From positions 2,418,001 through 2,482,000 of the forward strand of contig NZ_CP074149.1 in assembly GCF_019968765.1 (NCBI RefSeq): 64,000 nt of DNA. The letters are read 5' to 3'. Each line of letters opens with the position of its first letter. The stretch's first letter is position 1. Under the pieces are notes generated by a model. That model did no database searches and had not been told where the DNA came from. It was given only the letters and a program-made list of their open reading frames with translations. The position numbers and the translations under genes are program-made. Source of the stretch: Enterobacter sp. JBIWA008. Its GTDB lineage: Bacteria; Pseudomonadota; Gammaproteobacteria; Enterobacterales; Enterobacteriaceae. Positions 37,167 to 46,230 of the stretch are shown one piece after another.

Positions 37167-37189
37167 TATTTAGTTACAACATACTATAG
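37167..37189 (-). other. Tus-binding replication terminator (ter) site
   Basis: Read on the minus strand, AGTATGTTGTAACTAAA (37185 down to 37169) is identical to the core of E. coli TerA and TerB. The AGTATG end, the fork-blocking face with the G-C(6) pair, faces right. Forks moving leftward should stop here and forks moving rightward should pass. It lies between uxaB and yneE, about where terC lies in E. coli. Confidence 0.88.
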
Positions 37190-37329
37190 GCTTTGTTTTT
37201 AAAAAGCACATGCAACACCGTGCCAGTTGCGCTAATCAGTGGAGAAAATGCAATGTCCCGTTAACAAGCTTGCAACGGTGAAAGGGATCACGTTTAATAG
37301 CCACGCTCTTTTCTTTCCTGAAACTCACT

Positions 37330-38244
37330 ATGATTGTTCGTCCTAAACAACACTGGCTACAGCTGATTTTCGTCTGGCACGGCTCGGTACTTCCGAAAAT
37401 CTACACTCGATTGCTGCTCAACTTCCTGCTTTCTATCGCCGTTATCCTGATGCTGCCCTGGTATACCTCGTTGGGCATCAAATTTACCGTGGCGCCATTT
37501 AGTATTCTCGGCGTGGCGATCGCTATCTTTCTGGGTTTCAGAAACAACGCCTGTTACTCACGCTACGTTGAGGCCAGGCTGCTCTGGGGGCAGTTGATGA
37601 TAGCGGCGCGCTCACTGTTTCGCGAGGTAAAAAACACCTTGCCTGACGATAAGCACCTTGGGGAATTTGTCCGCCTGCAGATTGCTTTTGCTAACTGCCT
37701 GCGCATGACCCTGCGCCGGGACCTGAACGCTGAGCAACTTTCTCGCTATCTTGCTGCGGATGATTTACGTCACGTGATGAGCGCCAACTCGCCGGCGAAC
37801 CGTATTTTACTGATCATGGGGGAGTGGCTGGCCGTGCGGCGGCGAAACGGGCAACTCTCAGACATTTTGTTCCACAGCCTGAACAACCGCCTGAACGACA
37901 TGTCCATCGTCCTTTCCGGCTGCGAGCGCATTGCGACCACGCCGGTGCCGTTTGCCTATACGCTGATTTTGCACCGCACGGTATATCTGTTCTGCATCAT
38001 GCTGCCGTTCGCGCTGGTTGTGGACCTGCACTACATGACGCCCTTTGTCTCGGCGCTGATTTCCTACACCTTTATCTCACTGGACACCCTGGCGGAAGAG
38101 CTGGAAGACCCGTTTGGCACAGAAGATAACGACCTGCCGCTGGACGCCATCTGCAACATGATGGAACGCGATCTGCTGCAGATGAACGACGAAGAGAATA
38201 TTCCAGAAAGGCTGATGCCTGATAAGCACTATCAGCTGACCTGA
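37330..38244 (+). CDS. yneE: YneE, bestrophin-family chloride channel-like protein
   Basis: A 304-residue membrane protein of the bestrophin/UPF0187 family matching E. coli YneE. Starts MIVRPKQHWLQLIFVWHGSVLPKIY; other landmarks are GFRNNACYSRYVEARLLWGQL and the C-terminal DTLAEELEDPFGTEDNDLPLDAICNMMERDLL. Four membrane segments are seen. Bacterial bestrophins form pentameric ion channels; the physiological role of YneE is unknown. The last 13 bp overlap the convergent GNAT gene. Confidence 0.93.
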   Translation: MIVRPKQHWLQLIFVWHGSVLPKIYTRLLLNFLLSIAVILMLPWYTSLGIKFTVAPFSILGVAIAIFLGFRNNACYSRYVEARLLWGQLMIAARSLFREVKNTLPDDKHLGEFVRLQIAFANCLRMTLRRDLNAEQLSRYLAADDLRHVMSANSPANRILLIMGEWLAVRRRNGQLSDILFHSLNNRLNDMSIVLSGCERIATTPVPFAYTLILHRTVYLFCIMLPFALVVDLHYMTPFVSALISYTFISLDTLAEELEDPFGTEDNDLPLDAICNMMERDLLQMNDEENIPERLMPDKHYQLT

Positions 38245-38780
38245 CGGGCGTTCCACTCGTCGCGGGTGATCTCCCACAGCTCGGAGTCCAGCATCCCGCT
38301 GACGTAGGCTTTCTTCTCCTTCCTGATAAGCCGCATGCCGCTGCTGTCTGAAATACGACGGGAGCGGCCGTTGGCGGCAGCCTTCGGTGCGCGCAAGACG
38401 GATTTGTTTAGCGTGTTGAACCAGTAGTCCGTAGCGGCAATGCTGGCTTCGCGCATATATCCCTGACCCTGAAACTCCGGCGCGAGCCAGAACCCACGGT
38501 TGTTATCCTCGACGTCGTACAGACAGATAATGCCCATCAGCGCGTCCGGCACCTCGCGACGACGAATGCTCCAGAACCAGGCAATCCCTTTTGCCATATC
38601 CGGCAGCGCCACGTTGTTGACATAGTTTTCCGCGCCGTTATCAGGGTAGGGCCAGGGCACGGAAGAGACCATATAGCGGACGATCTCCCAGCGTGGATAC
38701 AGCGTTTGTATCTGGACGGCATCTTCTGCAACCAGCGGTTTTAGCAGTAAGCGTTCTGTCGTGAGCGTCGGTATCGTCAT
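38232..38780 (-). CDS. RimJ/RimL-type GNAT acetyltransferase
   Basis: A 182-residue GNAT of the ribosomal-protein-acetyltransferase-like group: TTERLLLKPL at the start, GFWLAPEFQGQGYMREASIAATDYWF as the acetyl-CoA region. It could act on a protein N-terminus or a small amine; not determinable. It is convergent with yneE and divergent from the next GNAT gene. The body of the gene also contains a GGGTAGGG octamer on the plus strand. Confidence 0.85.
   Translation of the reverse strand: MTIPTLTTERLLLKPLVAEDAVQIQTLYPRWEIVRYMVSSVPWPYPDNGAENYVNNVALPDMAKGIAWFWSIRRREVPDALMGIICLYDVEDNNRGFWLAPEFQGQGYMREASIAATDYWFNTLNKSVLRAPKAAANGRSRRISDSSGMRLIRKEKKAYVSGMLDSELWEITRDEWNARQVS
38644..38651 (+). other. KOPS-like octamer
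   Basis: GGGTAGGG on the plus strand fits GGGNAGGG and points toward dif at 51.8 kb. It lies inside the GNAT gene on the opposite strand. Confidence 0.4.
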
Positions 38781-38897
38781 CCGCAGATCTCCATATTTAA
38801 GCGTTATGCTTTTGTTTGCGTTCTGGTATTTTCATCTTCACGGCACTCTATCCCAGCGAGCTCTTTTCCCATACTACTAACAATTGCAGAGGTCAGC

Positions 38898-39368
38898 ATG
38901 GTATTAAGACGGGCCAACCCGCAGGAAGCCGAAATACTCTGGACTATTCGCAATCAGGCGATCCGTCACGGCTGTAAAACCAGCTACGACGCCGACGTCA
39001 TTGCGCGCTGGACGCCCGATCTCATGCCCGAACGCTATCGGCAAATGGTCATTGAATATCCTTTTTACGTAGTGGAAGATGAAAAGGGCGATATTGCGGC
39101 AACCGGCTATCTGGATCTGGATACCCATCGCGTGGAGGCGATATTCACCTTGCCTGCAGCATCCGGTAAAGGCATGGCGACCAGGATTATTGAGGCGCTC
39201 AAAAATGAGGCCCGCAGCCGGGGGATAACCCGCCTGACGCTCGACGCAACGCCTAACGCCCAATCGTTTTATCAAAAACTGGGGTTTGCTACGCTAAGCG
39301 AAAAATACCATCACTCGCGCATGGCGGGAGCTGATTTACGCTGTTTTGAAATGGCGATCGAGTTGTAA
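38898..39368 (+). CDS. GNAT family N-acetyltransferase
   Basis: A 156-residue GNAT: LRRANPQEAEILWTIRNQAI at the start, FTLPAASGKGMATRIIEALKNEA as acetyl-CoA motif, and LDATPNAQSFYQKLGFATLSE as the last conserved block. Followed after 12 bp by another GNAT gene, so the two are probably one operon. Substrate unknown. Confidence 0.85.
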   Translation: MVLRRANPQEAEILWTIRNQAIRHGCKTSYDADVIARWTPDLMPERYRQMVIEYPFYVVEDEKGDIAATGYLDLDTHRVEAIFTLPAASGKGMATRIIEALKNEARSRGITRLTLDATPNAQSFYQKLGFATLSEKYHHSRMAGADLRCFEMAIEL

Positions 39369-39380
39369 TGTGAGGAACAT

Positions 39381-39821
39381 ATGGCTGTCACGGTAAGACC
39401 TTTACGCGCCGAAGATTACTCCCACTGGCGACCATTGTGGGATGGCTATACCCATTTTTATGATTGCTACCTTGAGGAATCCGTCACCGCATCCACATGG
39501 GAAAGGGCGCTTTCAGCACATTCACCGATGTTCTGCCGGGTGGTCGAGAAGGACCAAAAGGTCATCGGTTTCGCGATGTGCATTCTGCATGAAGGAACCT
39601 GGTCAACGGCCCCCGTTTGCTATCTGGAAGATCTGTTTGTTGATGCCGACGAACGCGGGGTCGGCGCAGGTAAGACGCTCATTGACGCTCTGATTGAGGA
39701 AGGCAAGCGCGAAGGGTGGTCAAAACTGTATTGGGTCACCCGGGAGAATAATCCGGCGCGTAAGCTCTATGACAAATACGGTGAAGCTGACGATTACGTC
39801 CGCTATCGGCTCTCCCTTTAA
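39381..39821 (+). CDS. GNAT family N-acetyltransferase
   Basis: A 146-residue GNAT: RPLRAEDYSHWRPLWDGYTHFY at the start, YLEDLFVDADERGVGAGKTLIDALIEEGKREG as the acetyl-CoA region, and TRENNPARKLYDKYGEADDYVRYR at the end. Begins 12 bp after the previous GNAT with GTGAGGAAC upstream. It resembles small-molecule or polyamine acetyltransferases in general form. Fourth GNAT within 5 kb. Confidence 0.85.
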   Translation: MAVTVRPLRAEDYSHWRPLWDGYTHFYDCYLEESVTASTWERALSAHSPMFCRVVEKDQKVIGFAMCILHEGTWSTAPVCYLEDLFVDADERGVGAGKTLIDALIEEGKREGWSKLYWVTRENNPARKLYDKYGEADDYVRYRLSL

Positions 39822-39966
39822 GGCGACAATGCCTGGGTTTGTATCACACTGTATCAGCGTCCCGGATGCATACACAGGCTTGCAATAAAGCCGCTTTCGC
39901 ACATATCCGCTATACATTGCCGTGTTGTTATATCCCCGTGAACTTTACTCAACAGGAGATACCAAC

Positions 39967-40962
39967 ATGTTTAGCAAACTCGCGTACTCAACTCTTGCAC
40001 TGAGCGTTTCGCTTGGCACCGTGATGTCCTGTCAGGCTGAGGTCACAGGCACAAACTTCGCGGCCGCTTTTGACCATCCGCAGCAAATTAACGCCGGCGA
40101 TCTGAATATCGGCTATGTCGATATCGGCCCTAAAGACGGTCAACCGGTCATTTTACTGCACGGCTGGCCCTACGATATTCACAGCTACGCCGAGGTCGCG
40201 CCCGCTCTGGCGGCAAAAGGCTATCGGGTGATTGTGCCTTCTCTGCGCGGCTACGGCACCACGCGCTTCCTGTCAGCCAAAACGCCGCGCAACGGCCAGC
40301 CTTCAGCCATGGCGAAAGATATTGTCAACCTGATGGACGCCCTGAACATTAACCAGGCGGTATTTGCAGGATATGACTGGGGCGCTCGTACCGCGGATAT
40401 CGTTGCGGCGCTGTGGCCAGAGCGCGTTAAGTCACTGGTGTCGGTGAGTGGGTATCTCATCAGCAGCCAGCAGATTGGCAAACAGCCGTTGCCGCCAAAA
40501 GCGGAGCAGCAGTGGTGGTATCAGTTCTATTTCGCCACCGCGCGCGGCGCTGAAGGCTATGCCAAAAACACGCATGACTTCGCGCGCTTAATCTGGTCGC
40601 AGGCATCGCCTGACTGGAAGTTTAGCGACGCGGTCTTTAACGCCAGCGCTAAATCGCTCGATAACCCGGATCACGTCGCGGTCACGCTCAGCAACTATCG
40701 CTGGCGTTTAGGGCTGGAAAAAGGCGAGCGCAAATATGACAGCTACGAGCAAAAACTGGCCGCCTTGCCGAACATTACCGTCCCAACCATTACCATAGAA
40801 GGCGGAAACAACGGTGCGCCGCACCCAGCACCGCAGGCCTACGCGGGTAAATTTACCGGTAAATATGAGCATCGCACCTTTGGGGCAACCGTGGGGCATA
40901 ATCCGCCTCAGGAAGATCCGCAGGATTTCGTCAAGGCCGTCGTTGACGCTGACAAGCTCTGA
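39967..40962 (+). CDS. Secreted alpha/beta hydrolase with Asp nucleophile
   Basis: A 331-residue alpha/beta hydrolase with a signal peptide of about 25 residues (cleavage near CQAEV), so periplasmic. Oxyanion motif is LLHGWPYDI; the nucleophile elbow is AGYDWGAR with Asp137 instead of Ser, the form found in epoxide hydrolases and haloalkane dehalogenases; catalytic His311 is in VGHNPPQ. Start at 39967 has AGGAGA in place. It precedes a two-component pair and a DipZ-like protein, all on the same strand with short gaps, so it may belong to the same response. Substrate unknown. Confidence 0.85.
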   Translation: MFSKLAYSTLALSVSLGTVMSCQAEVTGTNFAAAFDHPQQINAGDLNIGYVDIGPKDGQPVILLHGWPYDIHSYAEVAPALAAKGYRVIVPSLRGYGTTRFLSAKTPRNGQPSAMAKDIVNLMDALNINQAVFAGYDWGARTADIVAALWPERVKSLVSVSGYLISSQQIGKQPLPPKAEQQWWYQFYFATARGAEGYAKNTHDFARLIWSQASPDWKFSDAVFNASAKSLDNPDHVAVTLSNYRWRLGLEKGERKYDSYEQKLAALPNITVPTITIEGGNNGAPHPAPQAYAGKFTGKYEHRTFGATVGHNPPQEDPQDFVKAVVDADKL

Positions 40963-41006
40963 AATGTGCTATTTTCAGTACGTTACCCTTCGGTCTGGAG
41001 ATTTCG

Positions 41007-41747
41007 GTGGAGCATATTGATCATATCCTTGTCGTCGATGACGACAGGGATATTCGTGAACTGATTGTCGATTATCTCGTTAAGTCTGGCTATCGCGCGA
41101 CGGGCGCGGCTAACAGCAAAGAGATGCGCGTCGTGCTGGATAAACAGCATATCGACCTGGTGGTGCTGGATGTCATGATGCCCGGCGACGACGGACTTAC
41201 GCTCTGTCGAGAGCTACGCGTCGGGAAAAATAAAGATCTGCCCATTCTGATGCTGACGGCGCGCACCGAGGAGACAGACAGGATTCTTGGTCTGGAGATG
41301 GGCGCGGATGACTACGTGGTGAAGCCGTTTGTCGCCCGCGAACTGCTGGCACGTATCAAAGCGATTTTACGGCGTTTTCGCACGATGCCGCCCAATCTAC
41401 AGGTGACAGAGGCAGGGCGGCTGGTGATGTTCGGTGAATGGCAGCTCGATACCGTCGCCCGACACTTAATCGATCCGGAAGGGGTGATTGTGGCGCTCAG
41501 CGGGGCGGAGTATCGCCTGCTGCGCGTTTTCCTTGACCATCCTCAGCGGGTGCTGACCCGCGATCAGCTGCTCAACCTGACGCAGGGGCGCGATGCCGAG
41601 CTGTTTGAACGTTCTATCGACCTGCTGGTTAGCCGGGTTCGTCAGCGCCTGAACGAAGATGCCCGTACGCCCGCCTATATCAAAACCGTGCGCAGCGAAG
41701 GCTACGTCTTTACGATGCCGGTGACCATCAAAGAGGTGAACGAATGA
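41007..41747 (+). CDS. OmpR-family response regulator
   Basis: A 246-residue regulator. The receiver domain (about 5-120) has phospho-acceptor Asp55 in LVVLDVMMPGDDG and the conserved Lys in DYVVKPF. The winged-helix domain (about 145-240) is OmpR/PhoB type: GAEYRLLRVFLDHPQRVLTRDQLL, RSIDLLVSRVRQRL, IKTVRSEGYVF. Start is GTG with CTGGAGATTTCG upstream. Stop and the kinase start overlap (ATGA). Targets likely include the neighbouring hydrolase and DipZ-like genes. Confidence 0.92.
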   Translation: MEHIDHILVVDDDRDIRELIVDYLVKSGYRATGAANSKEMRVVLDKQHIDLVVLDVMMPGDDGLTLCRELRVGKNKDLPILMLTARTEETDRILGLEMGADDYVVKPFVARELLARIKAILRRFRTMPPNLQVTEAGRLVMFGEWQLDTVARHLIDPEGVIVALSGAEYRLLRVFLDHPQRVLTRDQLLNLTQGRDAELFERSIDLLVSRVRQRLNEDARTPAYIKTVRSEGYVFTMPVTIKEVNE

Positions 41748-43042
41748 GGCTATGGCCACGCTCGCTGCTGGCCCGTTTGCTGATCGTCGTGCTGCCCGGT
41801 CTGCTGCTGGCTAACGCCCTGAGCCTGACGCTGGTCATGATTGAACGAATGCACAGCGCCCGCACGGTGATGCTCGGTAATCTGGAAAACGACGTCGCAA
41901 CCAGCGTCGCCATTTTAGATCGCCTACCGGCCAGCGAACGCGCGGCCTGGCTGCCGCGTCTTGAACGGGGTAACTATCGTTATATTCTGGGCAAGGGGGA
42001 GCCCGGTGGAGCGCCGACGGATAAGCGTTCGCAGGATGCCATCCGAACCTTAAAAGCGACGCTCGCGGCAGAATATCCGCTCAGCTTCACCGCCGTTCCC
42101 GGCGCCATTTCACACATCCAGGCGCATCTTACGTTGCGCGATGGCTCGCCGCTGACCATTGACCTGATCCCGCGCATGCCGCCGGTCGCCAGCTGGTTGC
42201 CCGTTGTGCTCCTCCTTCAGCTGCTGCTTCTGGCGGCCTGCTCCTGGATTGCCGTGCGGCAGGTGGTACGACCTTTTTCACAATTTACCCGCGCGGTGGA
42301 TTCGCTGGATCCGGCGGCCAGCACGCCAATGACTGAGAAAGGGCCGCTGGAGGTGCAGCGGGCAGCGCACGCCTTCAACGCGATGCAGGCGCGCATTCAG
42401 TCTTATCTCAGGGAGCGCGCGCAGATCCTGGCCTCTATTTCTCACGATCTCCAGACGCCCATTACCCGCATGAAGCTTCGTGTTGAAATGACGGAGCAGC
42501 CAGAGCTGCGGGACAAGCTCTTAAACGACCTTGATAACATGTCGCGTCTGGTGCGAGAAGGTATTGCGTATGCCCGGTCATCAGAATCACTGGAAGAGAC
42601 CTCGCTGAAGCTGGAGCTGAATGCCTGGGTCAACAGCATCGCCAGCGATTATCAGGACATCGGAAAAAACGTGCAGTTTCAGGCAAGCGATGCCCGCCTG
42701 CCGATCGTTACGCGTCCGCAGGCGCTTCGCCGTGTGATGACCAACCTGCTGGATAATGCCCTCAAATTCGGCGAGAGTGCCGCGATTGCCATAGATGATT
42801 CGTCTGACAGCGAGGTGATTATTCACATTGTGGACGACGGACCAGGCATACCCGAAGCCGAGCTGGAGGCGGTATTACAGCCGTTTTACCGGGTTGAAAC
42901 CTCGCGCAACCGCGATACCGGCGGAACAGGGCTCGGACTGGCGATTGCCGCGCAGCTCACCGCTCAACTTAACGGAAAGCTGAACCTGGAGAACCGCGCC
43001 GAAGGCGGGCTGGACGTCTCCATTACGCTACCGCGCCGTTAG
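41744..43042 (+). CDS. EnvZ/RstB-like sensor histidine kinase
   Basis: A 432-residue membrane histidine kinase. TM1 at about 10-30 and TM2 at about 148-170 enclose a periplasmic sensor of about 115 residues. A HAMP domain is next, then the DHp domain with His234 in SISHDLQTPITRMKLR, and an HATPase domain with NLLDNALKFG, DDGPGIP and GGTGLGLAIAAQL. Overlaps the response regulator by 4 bp. Signal unknown; because the sensor faces the periplasm and the neighbours act there, an envelope redox or chemical stress is plausible. Confidence 0.92.
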   Translation: MRLWPRSLLARLLIVVLPGLLLANALSLTLVMIERMHSARTVMLGNLENDVATSVAILDRLPASERAAWLPRLERGNYRYILGKGEPGGAPTDKRSQDAIRTLKATLAAEYPLSFTAVPGAISHIQAHLTLRDGSPLTIDLIPRMPPVASWLPVVLLLQLLLLAACSWIAVRQVVRPFSQFTRAVDSLDPAASTPMTEKGPLEVQRAAHAFNAMQARIQSYLRERAQILASISHDLQTPITRMKLRVEMTEQPELRDKLLNDLDNMSRLVREGIAYARSSESLEETSLKLELNAWVNSIASDYQDIGKNVQFQASDARLPIVTRPQALRRVMTNLLDNALKFGESAAIAIDDSSDSEVIIHIVDDGPGIPEAELEAVLQPFYRVETSRNRDTGGTGLGLAIAAQLTAQLNGKLNLENRAEGGLDVSITLPRR

Positions 43043-43181
43043 CTAATTGTACGGTTTTGTATCTCGCTGCCGGGGTGATACAGAACCAGACAAAATCTGC
43101 GTTGTTACACATATCCTGAACACATCCGCACGATGAAATAGCCTCACTGCAGCGTCGCAGGACTTGTTTTGTGAGGTGTCT

Positions 43182-44372
43182 ATGTTTCTGGTAATCGCTT
43201 TTCTGGGCGGGATGATAAGCCTGCTCAGTCCATGTACCCTCCCGGTTATCCCGCTTCTGTTCGCCGGTTTTCAAGGGCAAAGACGACATATTCTGGCCCT
43301 GCTCGCGGGGATGATCGTGATGTTCACCCTGGTGGCGATGGTCGTCACCGTCGCCAGCGAGTGGATAACAGAGGCGACCATCGTCGGGCGCTGGATCGCC
43401 CTCGTCATTCTGGCCACCGCCGCGCTGTCCTTAATTTTCCCGTCTTTCGCCCAGCGTATTGCAGGACCTGCCGTCAGCGCGGGAAATGTCCTCAACGCCC
43501 GAAGCGGACAAACGCGCGGAATGGCATCGGCTTTTCTCGCCGGGCTTGCGGTAGGACTGCTCTGGTCTCCGTGCGCCGGCCCCATACTGGGGGCGATTTT
43601 CAGCATTAATATCGCGGGACATTCAGCCATTACGACTGGCGCGCTGCTGGCCGCCTATGGCAGCGGGTGCGCGCTGATGCTGGGATTACTCGTCATCGGA
43701 GGCCGCACGCTCATGACCCCGCTGAGAGCAAAATCGGCGCTGATGGCGAAGCTGCGTCAGGGTGCTGGCGTGATGATGCTGGCGGCGGTCGTCTTCAACG
43801 CGACGGGGATGACCTCGCTGCTGAAGGGAGCAAACGGCGTTGCGGACCGTCTGGAGACAACACTCCTGATGCTGGCGAAACCCATAACCACGCCGGTGAA
43901 GCTCCAGCCGGTCGTGATGGCAGAACCCAGCAGCCAGCTGCCTTCGTTAAGCGGCGGGACAGGGTGGATTAACGGTGACCCTGTCACGTCTGAATCATTG
44001 CGAGGGAAGGTGGTGTTGATTGATTTCTGGACGTGGGATTGCATCAACTGCCAGCATACGCTCCCGCACGTGCGCGACTGGGCCACAAAGTACCAATCTC
44101 AGGGTCTGGTCGTTATTGGGGTTCACACTCCGGAATATCCCTGGGAAAAACCGCTTTCGTCGGTAAAAAATGCGGTGAATAAATGGCAACTGCCGTATCG
44201 GGTAGTGACGGATAACAACTATCAAATCTGGAATGCTTTCGGCAACCAGTACTGGCCAGCGCATTACTATTTTGATGCCAAAGGTCAGCTACGCTATACC
44301 GCCTTTGGCGAGGGAGATTATGAGCAACAGGAAATGGTTATCCAGCAGTTGCTGAAAGAAGCCCGCTCATAA
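43182..44372 (+). CDS. DipZ-like protein (CcdA membrane domain fused to thioredoxin)
   Basis: A 396-residue fusion. Residues 1-220 are a six-helix CcdA/DsbD-type electron carrier with the redox cysteines in LLSPCTLPVIPLLFAGF and LLWSPCAGPILGAIF. Residues 250-395 are a TlpA/AhpC-like thioredoxin domain with Cys287-x-x-Cys290 in DFWTWDCINCQHTLPHVRDW. Electrons should pass from cytoplasmic thioredoxin through the membrane to the periplasmic domain. It lacks the extra C-terminal domain of mycobacterial DipZ. Start at 43182 has GTGAGGTG; it follows the kinase after 139 bp. Substrate protein or oxidant unknown. Confidence 0.87.
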   Translation: MFLVIAFLGGMISLLSPCTLPVIPLLFAGFQGQRRHILALLAGMIVMFTLVAMVVTVASEWITEATIVGRWIALVILATAALSLIFPSFAQRIAGPAVSAGNVLNARSGQTRGMASAFLAGLAVGLLWSPCAGPILGAIFSINIAGHSAITTGALLAAYGSGCALMLGLLVIGGRTLMTPLRAKSALMAKLRQGAGVMMLAAVVFNATGMTSLLKGANGVADRLETTLLMLAKPITTPVKLQPVVMAEPSSQLPSLSGGTGWINGDPVTSESLRGKVVLIDFWTWDCINCQHTLPHVRDWATKYQSQGLVVIGVHTPEYPWEKPLSSVKNAVNKWQLPYRVVTDNNYQIWNAFGNQYWPAHYYFDAKGQLRYTAFGEGDYEQQEMVIQQLLKEARS

Positions 44373-44377
44373 TCGGA

Positions 44378-45136
44378 TCAGGGCTGGCGTTGAGCCACGA
44401 TAAACAACCGAGGAAAAGCCAGCAGTATCTGCCCGTTTTCCTGGAGCGGATACTGCTCTTGCAGCAGTTCATGGTAGCGTTTCAGAAAACGTTTCTGCTC
44501 GCTCTCGTTCAGTTCCTGGAGCCAGGGGCGCAAACCGGTGGCGCTTACCCAGTCAATAATGGCCTGGTGAGAGCTCATTTTGTGATAATAGGTTGTTCGC
44601 CAGATATCCACGTCACAGCCAGCCTCCGATAGAATATCGTAATAAGCATGTACACCAGGCAGAGGTTCGCGACCACGGTCCGGGTAGTCTTGCTCCAGCG
44701 CCACTTCACGCATTGCCACATGAGTAGGTTCCAGCCAGTTGTCAGGCATCTGGATCGCCAGCACGCCATTTAACTTAAGCAGGGAGACAAGGTGCGGCAG
44801 GAGATCGTAATGGTCCGGAACCCATTGCAGCGAAGCATTGGCATAAATCAGGCTCAGCGGTTGACCAGGTTTGTACTGACGGATATCGGCCTCAACAAAG
44901 CGGCAGTCAGGTAAGGCGGCGCGTGCTTCCTCGAGCATGGCAGGGGAGTTATCGACTCCGGTGATTTGAGCAGAAGGCCAGCGATGCTTCAACAGCCCGG
45001 TGCTGTTTCCTGGCCCGCAGCCCAGATCAGCGATAGTAGCGGCCTCATCCAGAGGAATTCTGGCGAGCAGCTCTGCGGCTGGACGCGTTCTTTCTGCGCC
45101 ATATTGCAGGTAAAGAGAAGGATTCCAGTCGGCCAT
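44378..45136 (-). CDS. tam: Tam, trans-aconitate 2-methyltransferase
   Basis: A 252-residue SAM-dependent methyltransferase, the exact length of E. coli Tam. SAM motif I is [17 protein letters not shown]; others are [37 protein letters not shown] and [18 protein letters not shown]. It methylates trans-aconitate, a spontaneous by-product that blocks aconitase. The start MADWNPS at 45136 has GGAGAATT upstream; the frame continues to 45307 without a reason to do so. In E. coli tam is next to yneE; here about 6 kb of other genes lie between them. Confidence 0.95.
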   Translation of the reverse strand: MADWNPSLYLQYGAERTRPAAELLARIPLDEAATIADLGCGPGNSTGLLKHRWPSAQITGVDNSPAMLEEARAALPDCRFVEADIRQYKPGQPLSLIYANASLQWVPDHYDLLPHLVSLLKLNGVLAIQMPDNWLEPTHVAMREVALEQDYPDRGREPLPGVHAYYDILSEAGCDVDIWRTTYYHKMSSHQAIIDWVSATGLRPWLQELNESEQKRFLKRYHELLQEQYPLQENGQILLAFPRLFIVAQRQP

Positions 45137-45577
45137 CGTCAATTCTCCGTTTTGCATGATTCTGCAAGAATAGCACAGGCAGATGCCAGGGAAGCCATAC
45201 CGGCGAGGATGTTTGGGTTGATGACGCCAGGAAAGTATGTAAAACGAAGAGGGGGGCAAAAAAAACAAGAAAGCGAAAATATTACCCCTTAAAAAATTAA
45301 GGGGCAATGCTTTTATTGTTATTATTTTATGATTATTGTTTTTTAATATTTTATCGGCAAAGTGCTTCTTATGCTCTGTACCCGAAACTTTAAATATTAG
45401 ATAATCATCGATGGGTATATCCCTGGTGTTTCGTAGGTCTTTGACCTCCTGACCACTTAGTTTTGCGAGAACTTCGTGGTCAGGTACTTTTTAAGTATAG
45501 GGAATATGCGGCACAATGAAAGCTGTCCGAAAAGACAGGTGATAATAGTTTCAGGTGTTATTATCAGGAACAAGAGA
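45137..45577. other. 440-bp AT-rich gap between tam and luxI
   Basis: No gene seen. It holds the tam promoter region, an AT-rich stretch from about 45290 to 45420, and the 45448-45489 hairpin. The drop in GC content marks the left edge of the luxI/luxR segment. Confidence 0.6.
45448..45489 (+). terminator. Hairpin in the luxI leader, terminator-like
   Basis: CCTGACCAC (45448-45456) and GTGGTCAGG (45476-45484) form a perfect 9-bp stem with a 19-nt loop, followed by TACTTTTT. It lies 90 bp before the luxI ATG. It could end a leader transcript, attenuate luxI, or be a binding site for the LuxR protein; the sequence does not decide. Confidence 0.5.
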
Positions 45578-46216
45578 ATGAATTCTGTCATTGAATTTTT
45601 TTTACACGACTACGATGATTTACCTCCAGCATTAGCGCGCGAACTCTATCGACTCAGGAGAAAAACTTTTCGAGACCGCCTCGACTGGAAAGTGGAATGT
45701 GTCGAAGGTATGGAAAAGGATCAATTTGATTCCCATAACACGACATACTTACTGGGTATGTATGATGGACAGCTTTTATGCGGCGCGCGATTTATTAACT
45801 CAACGCAGCCGACAATGATAAGCGAAATCTTTCACAATTATTTCGATAACCCCATTGTTTTTCCAGCAGATGTTCCCAGCTGTGAAGTGAGCCGTTTATT
45901 TTTAGATAAAGAAACACGAGACTCCGCAAGCCTGCAGAGCGTGCCCGCCAGTAAGGCATTGTTTCTTGCAATGAATATTTATTGCATAAAGAAAAAATAT
46001 CACGGGATGTACGCTGTAGCCAGTCGTGGTATGTATGCCATTTTTCGCCATGCGAACTGGAAAGTTGAAGTTATTCAGCGCGGTGTCTCTGAAAAAGGGG
46101 AGGTTATTTATTACATTTATATGCCTGCCAGCACCAGCGTTATTGAAGACATTATTAGCAAAGACAAATCCAGTCACTGGCTTCGCGAAATGCTCGAGCA
46201 TCTACGCCATTTATAG
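45578..46216 (+). CDS. LuxI-family acyl-homoserine-lactone synthase
   Basis: A 212-residue LuxI/EsaI-type synthase that makes N-acyl-homoserine lactones from SAM and acyl-ACP. All invariant residues are in place with LuxI spacing: Arg27, Phe31, Trp37, Asp48, Asp51, Arg71, Glu103 and Arg106. The position equal to EsaI Thr140, which favours 3-oxo chains, is Ala146 (MYAVAS), so an unsubstituted acyl chain is more likely. Start at 45578 has AGGAACAAG upstream. The luxR-type partner is convergent with 14 bp between stop codons, the arrangement known from Pantoea esaI/esaR and, as I recall, Enterobacter asburiae easI/easR. Confidence 0.93.
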   Translation: MNSVIEFFLHDYDDLPPALARELYRLRRKTFRDRLDWKVECVEGMEKDQFDSHNTTYLLGMYDGQLLCGARFINSTQPTMISEIFHNYFDNPIVFPADVPSCEVSRLFLDKETRDSASLQSVPASKALFLAMNIYCIKKKYHGMYAVASRGMYAIFRHANWKVEVIQRGVSEKGEVIYYIYMPASTSVIEDIISKDKSSHWLREMLEHLRHL

Positions 46217-46230
46217 CCAGTGGCGGAGGC

